Positions 7,356 to 16,157 of a stretch of 53,062 bases of DNA are shown in pieces. Origin of the DNA: Streptomyces sp. MBT65 (GTDB lineage Bacteria > Actinomycetota > Actinomycetes > Streptomycetales > Streptomycetaceae); NCBI RefSeq assembly GCF_016612545.1, contig NZ_JAENRY010000082.1, forward strand, positions 1 through 53,062, given 5' to 3'. Within the stretch, counting starts at the first letter, position 1, and the number at the start of each line of letters is the position of its first letter. Position numbers and translations under genes: made by a program. The notes under the pieces are model-generated. The model was not told where the DNA came from, made no database searches, and saw only the letters and a program-made list of their open reading frames with translations.

Positions 7356-9274
7356 GCGCTCTCCTCGATTTCTTCCAGTGCGCTCCGCAGCGCGGCTTCG
7401 TCGTCCAGGGCATCGTCGTCGGACAAGGCACCCCGCAAGGAGGCTTCATCGTCCAAGGCACTCCGGAGGGAGGCCTCGTCGTCCAAGGCACCCCGCAGGG
7501 TGGCCCCGTCGTCCGTCGGCGGGCCGCCCCGCGACGCGGACTCCTCCTCGGTCTCGCGGGTCACCACGGCCCGGTACCGGGGCTCGCTCCGGAGCAGCTC
7601 GCGGTGGGCGCCGACGGCCACCACCGCGCCCTCGTGCACGAGCACGACCCGGTCCGCCTGGTCCAGGAGCAGCGGCGAGGAGGTGAACACCACCGTGGTC
7701 CGGCCCGCCCTCAACTCCCGTACGCCGTCGGCGATCCGGGCCTCGGTGTGGGAGTCGACGGCGGAGGTCGGCTCGTCCAGGACCAGGACCTCCGGGTCCG
7801 TGATCAACGACCGCGCAAGGGCGAGCCGTTGGCGCTGGCCGCCGGAGAGGGAGCGTCCGCGTTCGGTGACGCGGGAGTCCATCGGGTCCTCGGTGCCGAG
7901 GGAGCCCTGGGCGAGCGCCACCAGCACGTCCCCGCACTGCGCGGCGGCCAGGGCCTCCGCCGCGCCGACCGCACCCGAGGCGGGCACGTCGAGCAGCTCG
8001 CGCAGCGAACCGGACAGCAGCACCGGGTCCTTGTCCTGGACGAGGACGGCGGTGCGCGCCGAGTCGAGGGGGAGTTCGTCGAGCGGTACGCCGTCCAGGA
8101 GCACGGAGGTGCCGGCCTCGGCGGGGTGTCCGCCGAGGCGTTCCGCCAGCCGCCCGGCCGCGTCCGGATCGCCGCACACCACGGCGGTGAGCCGGCCGGA
8201 GGGCGCCAGCAGACCGGTGTCCGGGTCGTACAGATCCCCGGCGGGCACCTCGGCCGCGCGCGTCCCCACGGTGTCGGTGACCCGCTCCAGGGACAGCACG
8301 TGCGCGGCGCGCTTGGCCGAGGGCCGGGAGAAGGAGTACGCCATGGCGATCTCCTCGAAGTGCCGCAGCGGGTAGGACATGATCATCACCGCGCTGTAGA
8401 CGGTGACCAGTTCGCCCACCGTGACCCGGCCCTGGCGGGCGAGTTGCACACCGTGCCAGACGATCGCGATCAGCAGCAGACCCGGCATCAGCACCTGGAT
8501 CGCGGAGATGACCGCCCACATCCGGGCACTGCGCACGGCCGCGTGGCGGACCTCCTGCGAGGCGCGGCGGTAGCGGTCGAGGAACAGTTCCTCGCCGCCG
8601 ATGCCGCGCAGCACCCGCAGTCCGGCGACGGTGTCGGAGGCGAGCTCGGTGGCGCGGCCCGCCTTCTCGCGCTGTACGTCGGCACGCCGGGTGGCGCGGG
8701 GCAGCAGCGGCAGCACGGAGATCGCCAGCACGGGCACACTCACGGCGACGACGACACCGAGCGCCGGCTGGTACACGAACAGACCGACGCACACGATGAC
8801 GATCGTCAGCGCGGCGGCCAGGAAGCGCGACAGCGCCTCCACGAACCAGCCGATCTTCTCGACGTCCCCCGTGGACACGGCCACGACCTCACCGGCGGCG
8901 ACCCGCCGGGTCAGCGCCGAGCCGAGGTGGGACGCCTGGCGGGCCAGCAGTTGTTGGACGCGGGCGGCGGCCGTGATCCAGTTGGTGACGGCGGTCCGGT
9001 GCAGGAAGGTGTCGCCCACGGCGATGCCCGCCCCGCACAGCACCATCAGCCCGCCGGTCAGGGCCAGCCGGCTCCCGGAGCGGTCGACCACGGCCTGCAC
9101 GGCGAACCCCACACAGAACGGCAGCGCGGAGACGGACACGAAGTGCAGCAGCCCCCAGGCCAGGGACTTGAACTGTCCACCGAGCTGATTCCGGCCGAGC
9201 CACCACAGGAATCGAGGCCCCGAGCGCGCGTCCGGCACACCCGGGTCGGGATACGGAAGGTCTTGAATCTGCAT
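7352..9274 (-). CDS. ABC exporter half-transporter A (degenerate Walker A, canonical signature)
   Basis: A 640-aa exporter subunit with an N-terminal membrane domain and a C-terminal nucleotide-binding domain. The signature RSLSGGQRQR (about residues 471-480) and Walker B VLVLDEPTS (about 494) are intact. The Walker A position reads CGDPDAAGRL (about 363-372) with no GKS/T lysine, and the switch-loop histidine is replaced in FTSSPLL. This NBD can supply a signature loop but is unlikely to bind ATP productively itself, so it should depend on half-transporter B. The last 50 residues are an unusual acidic run of decapeptide repeats. The ATG at 9274 begins the recognisable MQIQDLPYPDPG; its RBS is weak, and the frame is open to 9418. 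Confidence 0.9.
   Translation of the reverse strand: MQIQDLPYPDPGVPDARSGPRFLWWLGRNQLGGQFKSLAWGLLHFVSVSALPFCVGFAVQAVVDRSGSRLALTGGLMVLCGAGIAVGDTFLHRTAVTNWITAAARVQQLLARQASHLGSALTRRVAAGEVVAVSTGDVEKIGWFVEALSRFLAAALTIVIVCVGLFVYQPALGVVVAVSVPVLAISVLPLLPRATRRADVQREKAGRATELASDTVAGLRVLRGIGGEELFLDRYRRASQEVRHAAVRSARMWAVISAIQVLMPGLLLIAIVWHGVQLARQGRVTVGELVTVYSAVMIMSYPLRHFEEIAMAYSFSRPSAKRAAHVLSLERVTDTVGTRAAEVPAGDLYDPDTGLLAPSGRLTAVVCGDPDAAGRLAERLGGHPAEAGTSVLLDGVPLDELPLDSARTAVLVQDKDPVLLSGSLRELLDVPASGAVGAAEALAAAQCGDVLVALAQGSLGTEDPMDSRVTERGRSLSGGQRQRLALARSLITDPEVLVLDEPTSAVDSHTEARIADGVRELRAGRTTVVFTSSPLLLDQADRVVLVHEGAVVAVGAHRELLRSEPRYRAVVTRETEEESASRGGPPTDDGATLRGALDDEASLRSALDDEASLRGALSDDDALDDEAALRSALEEIEESA
7370..7510 (-). 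repeat. 30-bp tandem repeats encoding (A/S)LR(S/G)ALDDEA decapeptides
   Basis: The C-terminal end of half-transporter A is built from near-identical 30-bp units giving TLRGALDDEA, SLRSALDDEA, SLRGALSDDD, then ALDDEA and ALRSALEEIEESA. The tract is acidic and probably helical. Units are multiples of three, so copy-number change would keep the frame and the downstream ATGA coupling. Confidence 0.8.
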
Positions 9275-9482
9275 GACGTCCCAGTGGCTCTTGTCAGACG
9301 GGAAGGGGAGGGGAAAGGAGGGAACCGCGGAACGCGGCAACAAACCGTGAAAGGTTCGCGTCGCAGAGTGGTCGGAAGCAAGGGGTTTTCCCGGCCGGGG
9401 GTCAGAACCGGCGTTCACCCATCAGGGGCGAGATGTCCGTGACCTCACACAATGCCGCTGAACGCGATGTGACCATGGCCGA

Positions 9483-10238
9483 ATGCAGAGTGGCGGCACA
9501 CGACGTGCGACGGTCGCGATGGCGGCTCTCGGTTCCCTCCTGACGATGACGACCCTGTCCGCGTGCGGAAGCGCGCACACCGGACACCCCGGCGGCCGGG
9601 AGGGAAGACCCGGCGCACCGGCGACCCACCCGAGAAAGGCCGTAGCCACCCCGGACCCGACCCGCATCCCGGATGTCGGCGACCGGCTCCAGCGCGCCCT
9701 CCCCGCCGACACCGGCCAGGTCCTCGCGGTCTACGGCGACGGCAAGGACTCCCCGAACTCCAGCGCCGTGCTGTTCACCAAGCACGGCTCCACCTGGCAC
9801 CGGGACGCCAGTTGGCCCGCGCACAACGGCAAACGGGGCTGGACCACCGACCACCACCTCGACGACAAGCGCAGCCCCGTCGGCGTGTTCACGCTGACCG
9901 CCGCGGGCGGTGTCCTCGACGACCCCGGCACCGAACTCCCGTACTTCCAGGACGAGTCGTACGAGGCGCCCCGCGACTGGGACGAGTCGCACTGGCACGA
10001 CTTCGACTACGTCATCGCCATCGACTACAACCGCGTGCCCGGCACCCCGCCCGACGACGGGGAGCAGCCCGAGGGCGAGGACAAGGGTGGCGGGATCTGG
10101 CTGCACCTGGACCACGGCAGCGGTACGTCGGCGTGCGTCAGCCTGTCCAAAGAGGCGCTGGAACATCTGCTGCGCACGCTCGACCCGGACCGGCATCCCG
10201 TCGTGCTGATGGGGGACAGGACGCATCTCAAGGGGTAG
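9483..10238 (+). CDS. Putative lipoprotein, L,D-transpeptidase (YkuD-like) family
   Basis: A 251-aa exported protein. The N-terminus is a lipoprotein signal with RR in the n-region and lipobox LSAC, making Cys28 the lipidation site. A Pro-rich linker precedes the catalytic region. The segment IWLHLDHGSGTSACVSLS (His208/His211, Cys218) resembles the His...Ser-Cys active site of YkuD-type L,D-transpeptidases, which make 3-3 peptidoglycan crosslinks or attach proteins to the wall. The canonical HGC triplet is not exact, so catalysis should be treated as probable only. No good Shine-Dalgarno precedes the ATG; internal ATGs would shorten only the n-region. It lies 10 nt before the PNGase A-like gene, so the two are probably co-transcribed. 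Confidence 0.75.
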   Translation: MQSGGTRRATVAMAALGSLLTMTTLSACGSAHTGHPGGREGRPGAPATHPRKAVATPDPTRIPDVGDRLQRALPADTGQVLAVYGDGKDSPNSSAVLFTKHGSTWHRDASWPAHNGKRGWTTDHHLDDKRSPVGVFTLTAAGGVLDDPGTELPYFQDESYEAPRDWDESHWHDFDYVIAIDYNRVPGTPPDDGEQPEGEDKGGGIWLHLDHGSGTSACVSLSKEALEHLLRTLDPDRHPVVLMGDRTHLKG

Positions 10239-10248
10239 GACACCGCCC

Positions 10249-11910
10249 ATGAGAAGCCGGATAGTCATGTCCATGCTCGCCGGAGCGACCCTCCTGGCGA
10301 GCACCCTCCTAGGAGCGGGCCCCGCCCAAGCGGCCGATATGCAGACCCAGTTGGCCCTCGCGAAGACCCGTGCAGTCGACACGCAAGCCCAAGTCGCCTA
10401 CGTCCCCGCCGAGTTCGGCACCGACTGGCACGACCCCCTCACCGCCGCCCCGCCCATCGCCAAGCCCAAGACCAAGTCCTGCCAAGTCACCCTCGCCGAC
10501 ACCGAGTTCCGCGACTTCACCCCGTACCGCGGCACCTACACACCACCCACGGCCTGCGGCGACCACTGGAGCAAGGTCGTCCTGCGCCTCGACGGCACGG
10601 TCAAGGGACGGCAGTACGACCGGCTCGGCTATCTGCACGTCGGCGGTGTCGAGATCCTCCGTACCTCGACACCGGAGCCATCCCCCGACGGCATCGCCTG
10701 GTCCGTCGAGAAGGACGTCACGCGCTACAGCGCCACCTTCCGCAGCACCCAGGACGTCGAGATGCTCATCGGCAACGTCGTCGACGACACCTACACCGGT
10801 GTCATCGGCGTCAAGGCCACGCTGACCTTCTACGAGGGCAGACCCGCCGCGGCGCAGACCCCCGACCGCGTCCTCACCCTCGCCGCCGACTCCACCGTCA
10901 CCACCCCGCGCAACAGCGAACGCATCGTCGCCGAGGTGTACGCCACCGGATCCGGCGGTGGCTGCGAGGAGTTCTGGTATCTCGCGGTGCCCGACTCGGC
11001 GCCGTACTCCTGCCAGGCCGACAAGGGCCCCTACCGCGAGGTGCAGATCAAGGTCGACGGTCAACTCGCCGGAATCGCCGCCCCGTTCCCGAACGTCTGG
11101 ACCGGGGGCTGGTCCGACCCCTTTCTCTGGTATGTCATTCCGGGCCCGCGTGCCTTCGACGTGAAGCCGATCGAATACGACCTCACCCCCTTCGCCGGGC
11201 TGCTCAACGACGGTCGCCCGCACCACGTGGACGTCTCCGTCGTGGGCGTGCCCGAGGGGCAGAGCGGTTGGAGCGCGCCGGTGAACGTGCTCGTCTGGCA
11301 GGACGCGCAGCGCGCCCACGTCACCGGGAAGCTCACCCTCGACCGGGCGGGCGAGCTCGCCAACTCCTCGACGTACACGCCCGGTTCGGAGGAACGCGTG
11401 GACACCGACGCGGGCCATCGGCTGACCGTCGCCGGGTACGTCGACACCTCGCACGGCCGGGTGCGGACCACCGTCGACCGGACGCTCGCGAACACCTCCG
11501 TACACCGTTGGACCGACGGCGAGAACATGGACGGGCTCGACGCGACCTGGACGGACGACGAGTCGGTGACCGTCGACGGGCGTGGACCGGCGCGGGCGAC
11601 GGCCACGCACCGGACGTACACGATGAACGGCGTGACGACGATCGGGGCGGACGACCGGCTGCGTACCGTACTCGCGCTGGGCGACCGGGCGGCGGTCGTC
11701 GACACGCGGGACGGGCGGCGGACCGGGTGGTCACGGCTCGACGACACCTACAGCGGGGACGCGACCTACACGCTGAATGTGCCGCGCGACCAGCGGCACG
11801 CGGTCGGGACGTCGAGTGAGCGCTACCGGCTGTACGGCTCGAGTGGCTGCTACGACCGCTCGTTGAAGACCGCGCAGGGGGTGCTCACCGAGGACCTCAG
11901 CGGCTGCTGA
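10249..11910 (+). CDS. Secreted peptide-N4-asparagine amidase A-like protein (PNGase A family)
   Basis: A 553-aa secreted protein with a classical signal peptide cleaved after AQA (residue about 27). The body matches the PNGase A family, whose members remove N-glycans from glycoproteins: a CGDHWSKVVLRLDGTVKGRQ segment, RLGYLHVGGVEILRTSTPEP, a DVTRYSATFR core and a WTGGWSDPFLWYVIPGPRAFD block are typical. Such enzymes would let a saprophyte attack plant or fungal glycoproteins, fitting the rhamnosidase and cutinase in the window. The ATG is preceded by AAGGGGTAGGA. Family assignment is from remembered pattern; I cannot point to catalytic residues with certainty. Confidence 0.82.
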   Translation: MRSRIVMSMLAGATLLASTLLGAGPAQAADMQTQLALAKTRAVDTQAQVAYVPAEFGTDWHDPLTAAPPIAKPKTKSCQVTLADTEFRDFTPYRGTYTPPTACGDHWSKVVLRLDGTVKGRQYDRLGYLHVGGVEILRTSTPEPSPDGIAWSVEKDVTRYSATFRSTQDVEMLIGNVVDDTYTGVIGVKATLTFYEGRPAAAQTPDRVLTLAADSTVTTPRNSERIVAEVYATGSGGGCEEFWYLAVPDSAPYSCQADKGPYREVQIKVDGQLAGIAAPFPNVWTGGWSDPFLWYVIPGPRAFDVKPIEYDLTPFAGLLNDGRPHHVDVSVVGVPEGQSGWSAPVNVLVWQDAQRAHVTGKLTLDRAGELANSSTYTPGSEERVDTDAGHRLTVAGYVDTSHGRVRTTVDRTLANTSVHRWTDGENMDGLDATWTDDESVTVDGRGPARATATHRTYTMNGVTTIGADDRLRTVLALGDRAAVVDTRDGRRTGWSRLDDTYSGDATYTLNVPRDQRHAVGTSSERYRLYGSSGCYDRSLKTAQGVLTEDLSGC

Positions 11911-12081
11911 GGTGGTGTGCGTGCGACGCGTCACTCAGGTGCGTGTTTTACACGGCTGTCACACAGAGGTTTTCCGGGGGATCAACAACGGCTCCAAAGT
12001 GTCCACTTGGAAGCCGCTTTCCGTATCGCAGAAGTCACCCCACTCGACTCCGCGAACGACCGTCCCCCTCAAGGAGTGCCC

Positions 12082-13473
12082 GTGCCGCCGTCCGTCCCGC
12101 CTCTGCCGCGACGCGTCGCACGCATATTGCGTACCTCTCTCTTCGCGCAGGTCGCCTGCGCGCTCGTCCTCGGAATCCTCGTCGGAAAGCTGTGGCCGGA
12201 CGTGGCCACCGACCTCCAGCCCCTCGGCGACGGATTCACCCGGCTCATCAAGACGATCATCTCACCGCTCGTGTTCTGCGTGGTCGTCGTCGGCATCGCC
12301 AAGGCCGGTGACCTCAAGGCCTTCGGCCGGATCGGCCTCAAAGCGCTGATCTGGTTCGAGGTCGCGAGCACCGCGGCGCTGATCATCGGTCTGGTCCTCG
12401 CCAACGTCGTCCAGCCCGGCTCCGGGATGCATGTCGACCCGGCCACGCTCAATACCTCGGCGGTGGACGCGAAGACGGGCGGCGGCTCGCTGCCCTCGAC
12501 GACCGAGTTCATCGTCAACGCGCTCCCGACCAGCTTCATCGGCGCCTTCGCCGAGAACTCCCTGCTCCAAGTCCTCATCCTGGCCTGCCTGGTGGGCGCC
12601 GCCCTGCTCCACCTCGGCCACACCAAGGTGCCGCAGGTGCTGCCCGCGATCGAGCAGGCACAGGAGATCATCTTCGCGATCGTCGGCTTCGTCATGCGGC
12701 TCGCCCCGCTCGCCGTGTTCGGCGCGATGGCCGTCCTGGTCGGCCAGTACGGACTCGGCGTCATCAAGACCTACGCCAAGCTGATCATCCTCTGCTACGT
12801 CGCCGCCGCGCTCTTCGTCGCCCTGCTCGCCGTCGCGCTGCGGCTGGTCACCGGGCTCAGCCTCTGGAAGTTCCTCCGCTACATCCGCGAGGAGATGCTC
12901 CTCGCCCTCGGCACCGCCTCCACCGAGTCCGTCATGCCGCGCGTGATGCAGAAGCTGCGCAAGGCCGGCGCCCGGGACGACGCGGTCGGCCTGGTGCTGC
13001 CCACCGGCTACTCCTTCAACCTCGACGGCGCCTCGCTCTATCTCTCCATCGGCACGCTGTTCATCGCCCAGGCCGTCGGCGTCGACCTCAGCCTCGGCCA
13101 GCAGATCACCGTGATCCTGGTGCTCATGCTCACCAGCAAGGGCATGGCCGGCATCCCCGGCTCCGCCTTCCTCGCCCTGTCCGCGACCGCGTCCTCGCTG
13201 GGCGCGATCCCGGCCGGCGCGGTCGCCCTGCTCCTCGGCGTGGACCGCATCATGGACTCGATGCGCGTCGTCACCAACCTCCTCGGCAACTGCGTCGCCG
13301 TCTTCGCGGTCTCCCGCTGGGAGGGCGCACTCGACATCGAGCGGGCGAAGAAGGTCCTCGACGGTGAGATCACGACCGTGGAGAACGATGGGGCGGAGGC
13401 TGACGTGGAGGCGGAGGCCGACGCGGAGGTCCCTGCTCAGCTCGTCAAGGAACCGGCCGCCGAGGCCAGTTGA
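12082..13473 (+). CDS. dctA: Cation:dicarboxylate symporter (DctA/GltP family, DAACS)
   Basis: A 463-aa polytopic membrane transporter importing C4-dicarboxylates or acidic amino acids with H+ or Na+. Diagnostic segments are TIISPLVFCVVVVGIAKAGD, the hairpin serine motif region GTASTESVMPRV, PTGYSFNLDGASLYLSIGTL, and the C-terminal KGMAGIPGSAFL with DRIMDSMRVVTNLLGN. The GTG at 12082 is set by AAGGAG with a 5-nt gap; the frame is open to 11917 without family similarity. The C-terminal 35 residues (after VSRWEGALDIERAKKVL) are acidic and repetitive, EADVEAEADAEV. The 170 bp upstream is probably its own promoter region. It converges on the SDR gene. Confidence 0.9.
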   Translation: MPPSVPPLPRRVARILRTSLFAQVACALVLGILVGKLWPDVATDLQPLGDGFTRLIKTIISPLVFCVVVVGIAKAGDLKAFGRIGLKALIWFEVASTAALIIGLVLANVVQPGSGMHVDPATLNTSAVDAKTGGGSLPSTTEFIVNALPTSFIGAFAENSLLQVLILACLVGAALLHLGHTKVPQVLPAIEQAQEIIFAIVGFVMRLAPLAVFGAMAVLVGQYGLGVIKTYAKLIILCYVAAALFVALLAVALRLVTGLSLWKFLRYIREEMLLALGTASTESVMPRVMQKLRKAGARDDAVGLVLPTGYSFNLDGASLYLSIGTLFIAQAVGVDLSLGQQITVILVLMLTSKGMAGIPGSAFLALSATASSLGAIPAGAVALLLGVDRIMDSMRVVTNLLGNCVAVFAVSRWEGALDIERAKKVLDGEITTVENDGAEADVEAEADAEVPAQLVKEPAAEAS

Positions 13474-13486
13474 GAGGTGTCGTGAC

Positions 13487-13551
13487 GGGTCGCGGCTCCT
13501 GATCCATCGGAATCCATGGGAATCCATCGGGTCGGTGGGGAGTCGCGGCCC
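13487..13551. terminator. Inverted repeat enclosing a triple 10-bp repeat
   Basis: Arms 13487-13499 and 13539-13551 pair at 11 of 13 positions. The loop contains three tandem decamers, GATCCATCGG, AATCCATGGG and AATCCATCGG (13501-13530). It lies between the convergent dctA and SDR genes, so a bidirectional terminator is the likeliest role. The decamers look like a slippage product. Confidence 0.5.
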
Positions 13552-13557
13552 GTTCTC

Positions 13558-14418
13558 CTATGCGTGGTCGACGAGGTCGGCCGGGTAGGGCTGGTCGAAG
13601 TCGGCCGACTGGCTCACCCGTGCCCATGCCGCCGCTTGCGCTATCTGATCGCGTGAGTAGCTCTGCGCCATATCGACGGCACCGGCTCCCAGGAGGAGGT
13701 GGGACGGGAGGGTCGGCTGCTTCACGATCCGGACCAGGATCTCCCCGGCGCGCTTCGGGTCACCCGCGGCGACCACGGGACCGTCGAAGTGGCGGATCAG
13801 CGCGCCGACGGTCTCGTCGTACTCCGGCGGCACGTCCGGGATCTGCATGGACGAACCGGCCCAGTCGGTCGCGAACCCGCCCGGTTCCACGACGAGGTAC
13901 CTGATGCCGAACGGCGCGGTCTCGGCCGCGAGCACGCGCGTGAAGCCGTCGACCGCGAACTTCGCCGCCTGGTACGACCCGAGCCCGGAGTTCCCGCCGA
14001 CCCGGCCACCGACGGACGAGAACTGTACGACCGTGCCAGCGCCCCGCGCCCTGAGGAACGGGAGCGCCGCCGTCGAGACGTTGTAGACCCCCCAGAAGTT
14101 CGTGTCGAACTGTCGGCGGAAGTCGTCCTCGGGGGTCGTCTCGACGGGGGAGAGGTTGGCGTACCCGGCGTTGTTCACGACCACGTCGATGCCGCCGAAG
14201 CGGTCGACTCCCGCCTGTAGAGCCGCCGTTGCGGCCGCCCGGTCGGTGACGTCGAGTGCGACCGGCAGGACGCGGTCGCCGTACTTGTCCACGAGGTCGT
14301 CCAACTGCTCCGGCTTGCGTGCCGTGGCGACGACCCGGTCGCCGGCCTCCAGGGCCGCGACGGTGAGGTTGCGGCCGAAGCCGCGGGACGATCCGGTGAT
14401 GAACCATGTCTGAGTCAC
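13558..14418 (-). CDS. Short-chain dehydrogenase/reductase
   Basis: A 286-aa classical SDR oxidoreductase using NAD(P)H. The cofactor motif TGSSRGFG (residues 8-15), NNAG (about 87-90), the catalytic Ser in FSSVGG (about 141) and the YxxxK pair YQAAK (about 155-159) are all present. The basic residue after the first glycine (SSRGFG) and ATARKPEQL suggest NADPH preference. The start is GTG at 14418, only 3-4 nt from a possible -10, so the transcript may be leaderless. It is divergent from a TetR regulator across 59 bp holding several inverted repeats, so it is the probable target of that regulator. The substrate is unknown. Confidence 0.92.
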   Translation of the reverse strand: MTQTWFITGSSRGFGRNLTVAALEAGDRVVATARKPEQLDDLVDKYGDRVLPVALDVTDRAAATAALQAGVDRFGGIDVVVNNAGYANLSPVETTPEDDFRRQFDTNFWGVYNVSTAALPFLRARGAGTVVQFSSVGGRVGGNSGLGSYQAAKFAVDGFTRVLAAETAPFGIRYLVVEPGGFATDWAGSSMQIPDVPPEYDETVGALIRHFDGPVVAAGDPKRAGEILVRIVKQPTLPSHLLLGAGAVDMAQSYSRDQIAQAAAWARVSQSADFDQPYPADLVDHA

Positions 14419-14422
14419 GGGT

Positions 14423-14470
14423 ATAGCAAAACACTGTTTCGTTATTAGTGCAACCGTGTTGCGCTATGCT
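14423..14470. promoter_or_regulatory. Candidate TetR operators in the SDR/TetR divergent promoter
   Basis: The short intergenic DNA contains AAACA-C-TGTTT (14429-14439) and GCAAC-CGT-GTTGC (14450-14462), both perfect 5-bp arms. An outer pair, ATAGCAAAACAC (14423-14434) and GTGTTGCGCTAT (14456-14467), matches at 10 of 12 positions. TATGCT (14465-14470) could be the -10 for the rightward gene. The layout suggests a TetR protein controlling both itself and the SDR. Confidence 0.6.
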
Positions 14471-14477
14471 GTGCATC

Positions 14478-15161
14478 ATGAGCACGCCCGGTCCCCAACG
14501 CGCCCGCAGCGCCGCGGCCAAGCAGCAGCGAGAACGAGCGATCCTCGACGCCGCACGGTCCCTCGGCGCCGAACGCAGCGTGCGCGAGGTCACACTCACG
14601 GACATCGCCGCCGCCGTGGGCATGCACAAGTCCGCCATGCTGCGGTACTTCGAGACCCGGGAGCAGATCTTCCTGGCGCTCACCGCCGAGGGCTGGGAGG
14701 ACTGGTCGGCGGCGCTCCGCGCGCGGTTGGGGGAACTCGCCGACGGGGACTCCGACGCGGTCGCCGTCGTCGTCGCGCGGTCGCTGGTCGAGCGGCCGTT
14801 CTTCTGCGACCTGCTCGCCCAGGCGCCGTTGAACCTGGAACGCAACGTGTCGCTCGAGTCGGTGTACGAGTTCAAGACGGTCGCGCTCGGCGAAGTCGCC
14901 GCCGTGGCAACCGAGTTGTGCCGGATACTCGCGATCACCGAGCGCTCGGCCATCGACGTGATCGCCACCGCGACGAGCATGGCCGGAGCGCTGCTCCAGA
15001 TGGCCGCTCCCGGTACGCGCCTCCGTACGTTCTACGAAACCCGACCCGAGATGGCGCATGCGCTGGTCGACGTCGAACCCCAACTGACCCGCATCCTGGC
15101 CGCGTTGCTGACGGGCCTGCGCGCCACTACGACGCCGACGCGCCCTTCCGCGAAGGCGTGA
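14478..15161 (+). CDS. TetR/AcrR family transcriptional regulator
   Basis: A 227-aa repressor-type protein. The N-terminal helix-turn-helix is clear: RERAILDAARSLGAERSVREVTLTDIAAAVGMHKSAMLRYFETREQIFLALTAEGW is the standard TetR arrangement, described here by its start and end at about residues 15-70. The C-terminal domain of about 150 residues is the ligand-binding part and has no assigned effector. The ATG at 14478 is preferred over a near-in-frame ATG ten codons upstream because that one would lie inside the operator. It is divergent from the SDR, which is its likely regulatory target, and convergent with the GlxA-type gene. Confidence 0.9.
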   Translation: MSTPGPQRARSAAAKQQRERAILDAARSLGAERSVREVTLTDIAAAVGMHKSAMLRYFETREQIFLALTAEGWEDWSAALRARLGELADGDSDAVAVVVARSLVERPFFCDLLAQAPLNLERNVSLESVYEFKTVALGEVAAVATELCRILAITERSAIDVIATATSMAGALLQMAAPGTRLRTFYETRPEMAHALVDVEPQLTRILAALLTGLRATTTPTRPSAKA

Positions 15162-15188
15162 CCTGAGCCGACGCCGGTCGACCGCGGC

Positions 15189-16157
15189 TCACGGCATCGG
15201 TGATGGGCCGCGCGTACTGGCGAACCGGCTCCGATAGTGCGTCGGTGTCGTGTCCAGGTGGCGGGCGAAGGCGCGGCGCAGGGTCTCGTCGGTGCCGAGG
15301 CCGCTGTGGTGCGCGGCGGAGGTGACGCTGTGGCCTTCGAGGAGGAGATGCTGGGCGCGGTCGAGCCGGACCCGTTCCACCCAACGGGCGGGTGTGGTGC
15401 CGAGTTCGGTACGGAAGAGCCGCGTCAGGTGCCGGGGGCTGACGGCCGCCGTCGCCGCCATGGCGGGCAGGCTGTGGTCGCCGGCCGGGTCGGCCAGCAC
15501 GGACGCGATCAGGGACCGTAGCGGATCGGTGCGCGGTGGCCGGGTCGCGGTGGCGGTGGAGAACTGCGACTGCCCGCCCGGGCGTTGCATGAAGACGACC
15601 AGTTCACGTGCAATGTCCCTGGCCACGTCCGCTCCGTGGTCGTCCTCGACGAGGGCGAGCGCCAGGTCGATCCCGGCGCTGATGCCGGCCGAGGTGACGA
15701 AGCGGCCGTCGCGGACATGGATGGCGTCCGGTTCGACGCGCACCCGGGGGTAACGGCGGGCCAGCGTCTCGGCCTGTCGCCAGTGGGTCGTGGCCGAACG
15801 GCCGTCGAGCAGGCCGAGTTGGGCGAGGACGAAGGCGCCCGTACAGACGGACGTGACCCGCGCGGAGTGGTCGGTGAGGGTGCGGGCCGCGCTCAACAGG
15901 GCTTCCTCGGCGGGCTGTTGGGCGAGCCGGTCGCCTCCCGTCACCACGATCGTGTCGACCGGTCCGGCGTCCACCGCGGTCACCGTGCCGGTCAGCGTCA
16001 GCCCGTTGGCCGCCGTGACCGCGCCGCCGTGGGGAGAGACCAGCACCAGTTCGTAGGGGTGACCGAGCCGGCCCGACTGGTGCAGCACCTCGGCGGGGCC
16101 GCTGACATCGAGCATGGTCACGCCGTCGAAGACGAGGAATCCGACTCGGTGCGTCAT
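15189..16157 (-). CDS. GlxA-type regulator: DJ-1/PfpI domain plus AraC HTH
   Basis: A 322-aa transcription factor. Residues 1-170 form a class I amidotransferase-like DJ-1/PfpI domain (VGFLVFDGVTMLDVSGP, VVTGGDRL, and the nucleophile-elbow VCTGAFVLAQ). Residues about 210-312 carry two AraC helix-turn-helix motifs (SLPAMAATAAVSPRHLTRLF and SVTSAAHHSGLGTDETLRRA). In this family the N-terminal domain is usually a sensor, not an enzyme. It is divergent from the HD-domain gene across 119 bp and probably controls it. The ATG at 16157 has no strong RBS. A direct repeat ACATGGC, 14 bp apart, lies in the shared promoter. Confidence 0.9.
   Translation of the reverse strand: MTHRVGFLVFDGVTMLDVSGPAEVLHQSGRLGHPYELVLVSPHGGAVTAANGLTLTGTVTAVDAGPVDTIVVTGGDRLAQQPAEEALLSAARTLTDHSARVTSVCTGAFVLAQLGLLDGRSATTHWRQAETLARRYPRVRVEPDAIHVRDGRFVTSAGISAGIDLALALVEDDHGADVARDIARELVVFMQRPGGQSQFSTATATRPPRTDPLRSLIASVLADPAGDHSLPAMAATAAVSPRHLTRLFRTELGTTPARWVERVRLDRAQHLLLEGHSVTSAAHHSGLGTDETLRRAFARHLDTTPTHYRSRFASTRGPSPMP

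Noticed and set aside
7370..7510. Possible CRISPR-like array of 30-bp repeats
   Set aside because: The units are adjacent without spacers, in frame and within the end of an ABC gene, so they are protein-coding repeats. No cas genes are present.
657..8375. A 2,572-codon open frame on the plus strand
   Set aside because: It lies antisense to the helicase, L31, DUF5709 and ABC genes and crosses several of their boundaries. Its residues are a shadow of high-GC codon bias on the other strand, with no domain pattern.
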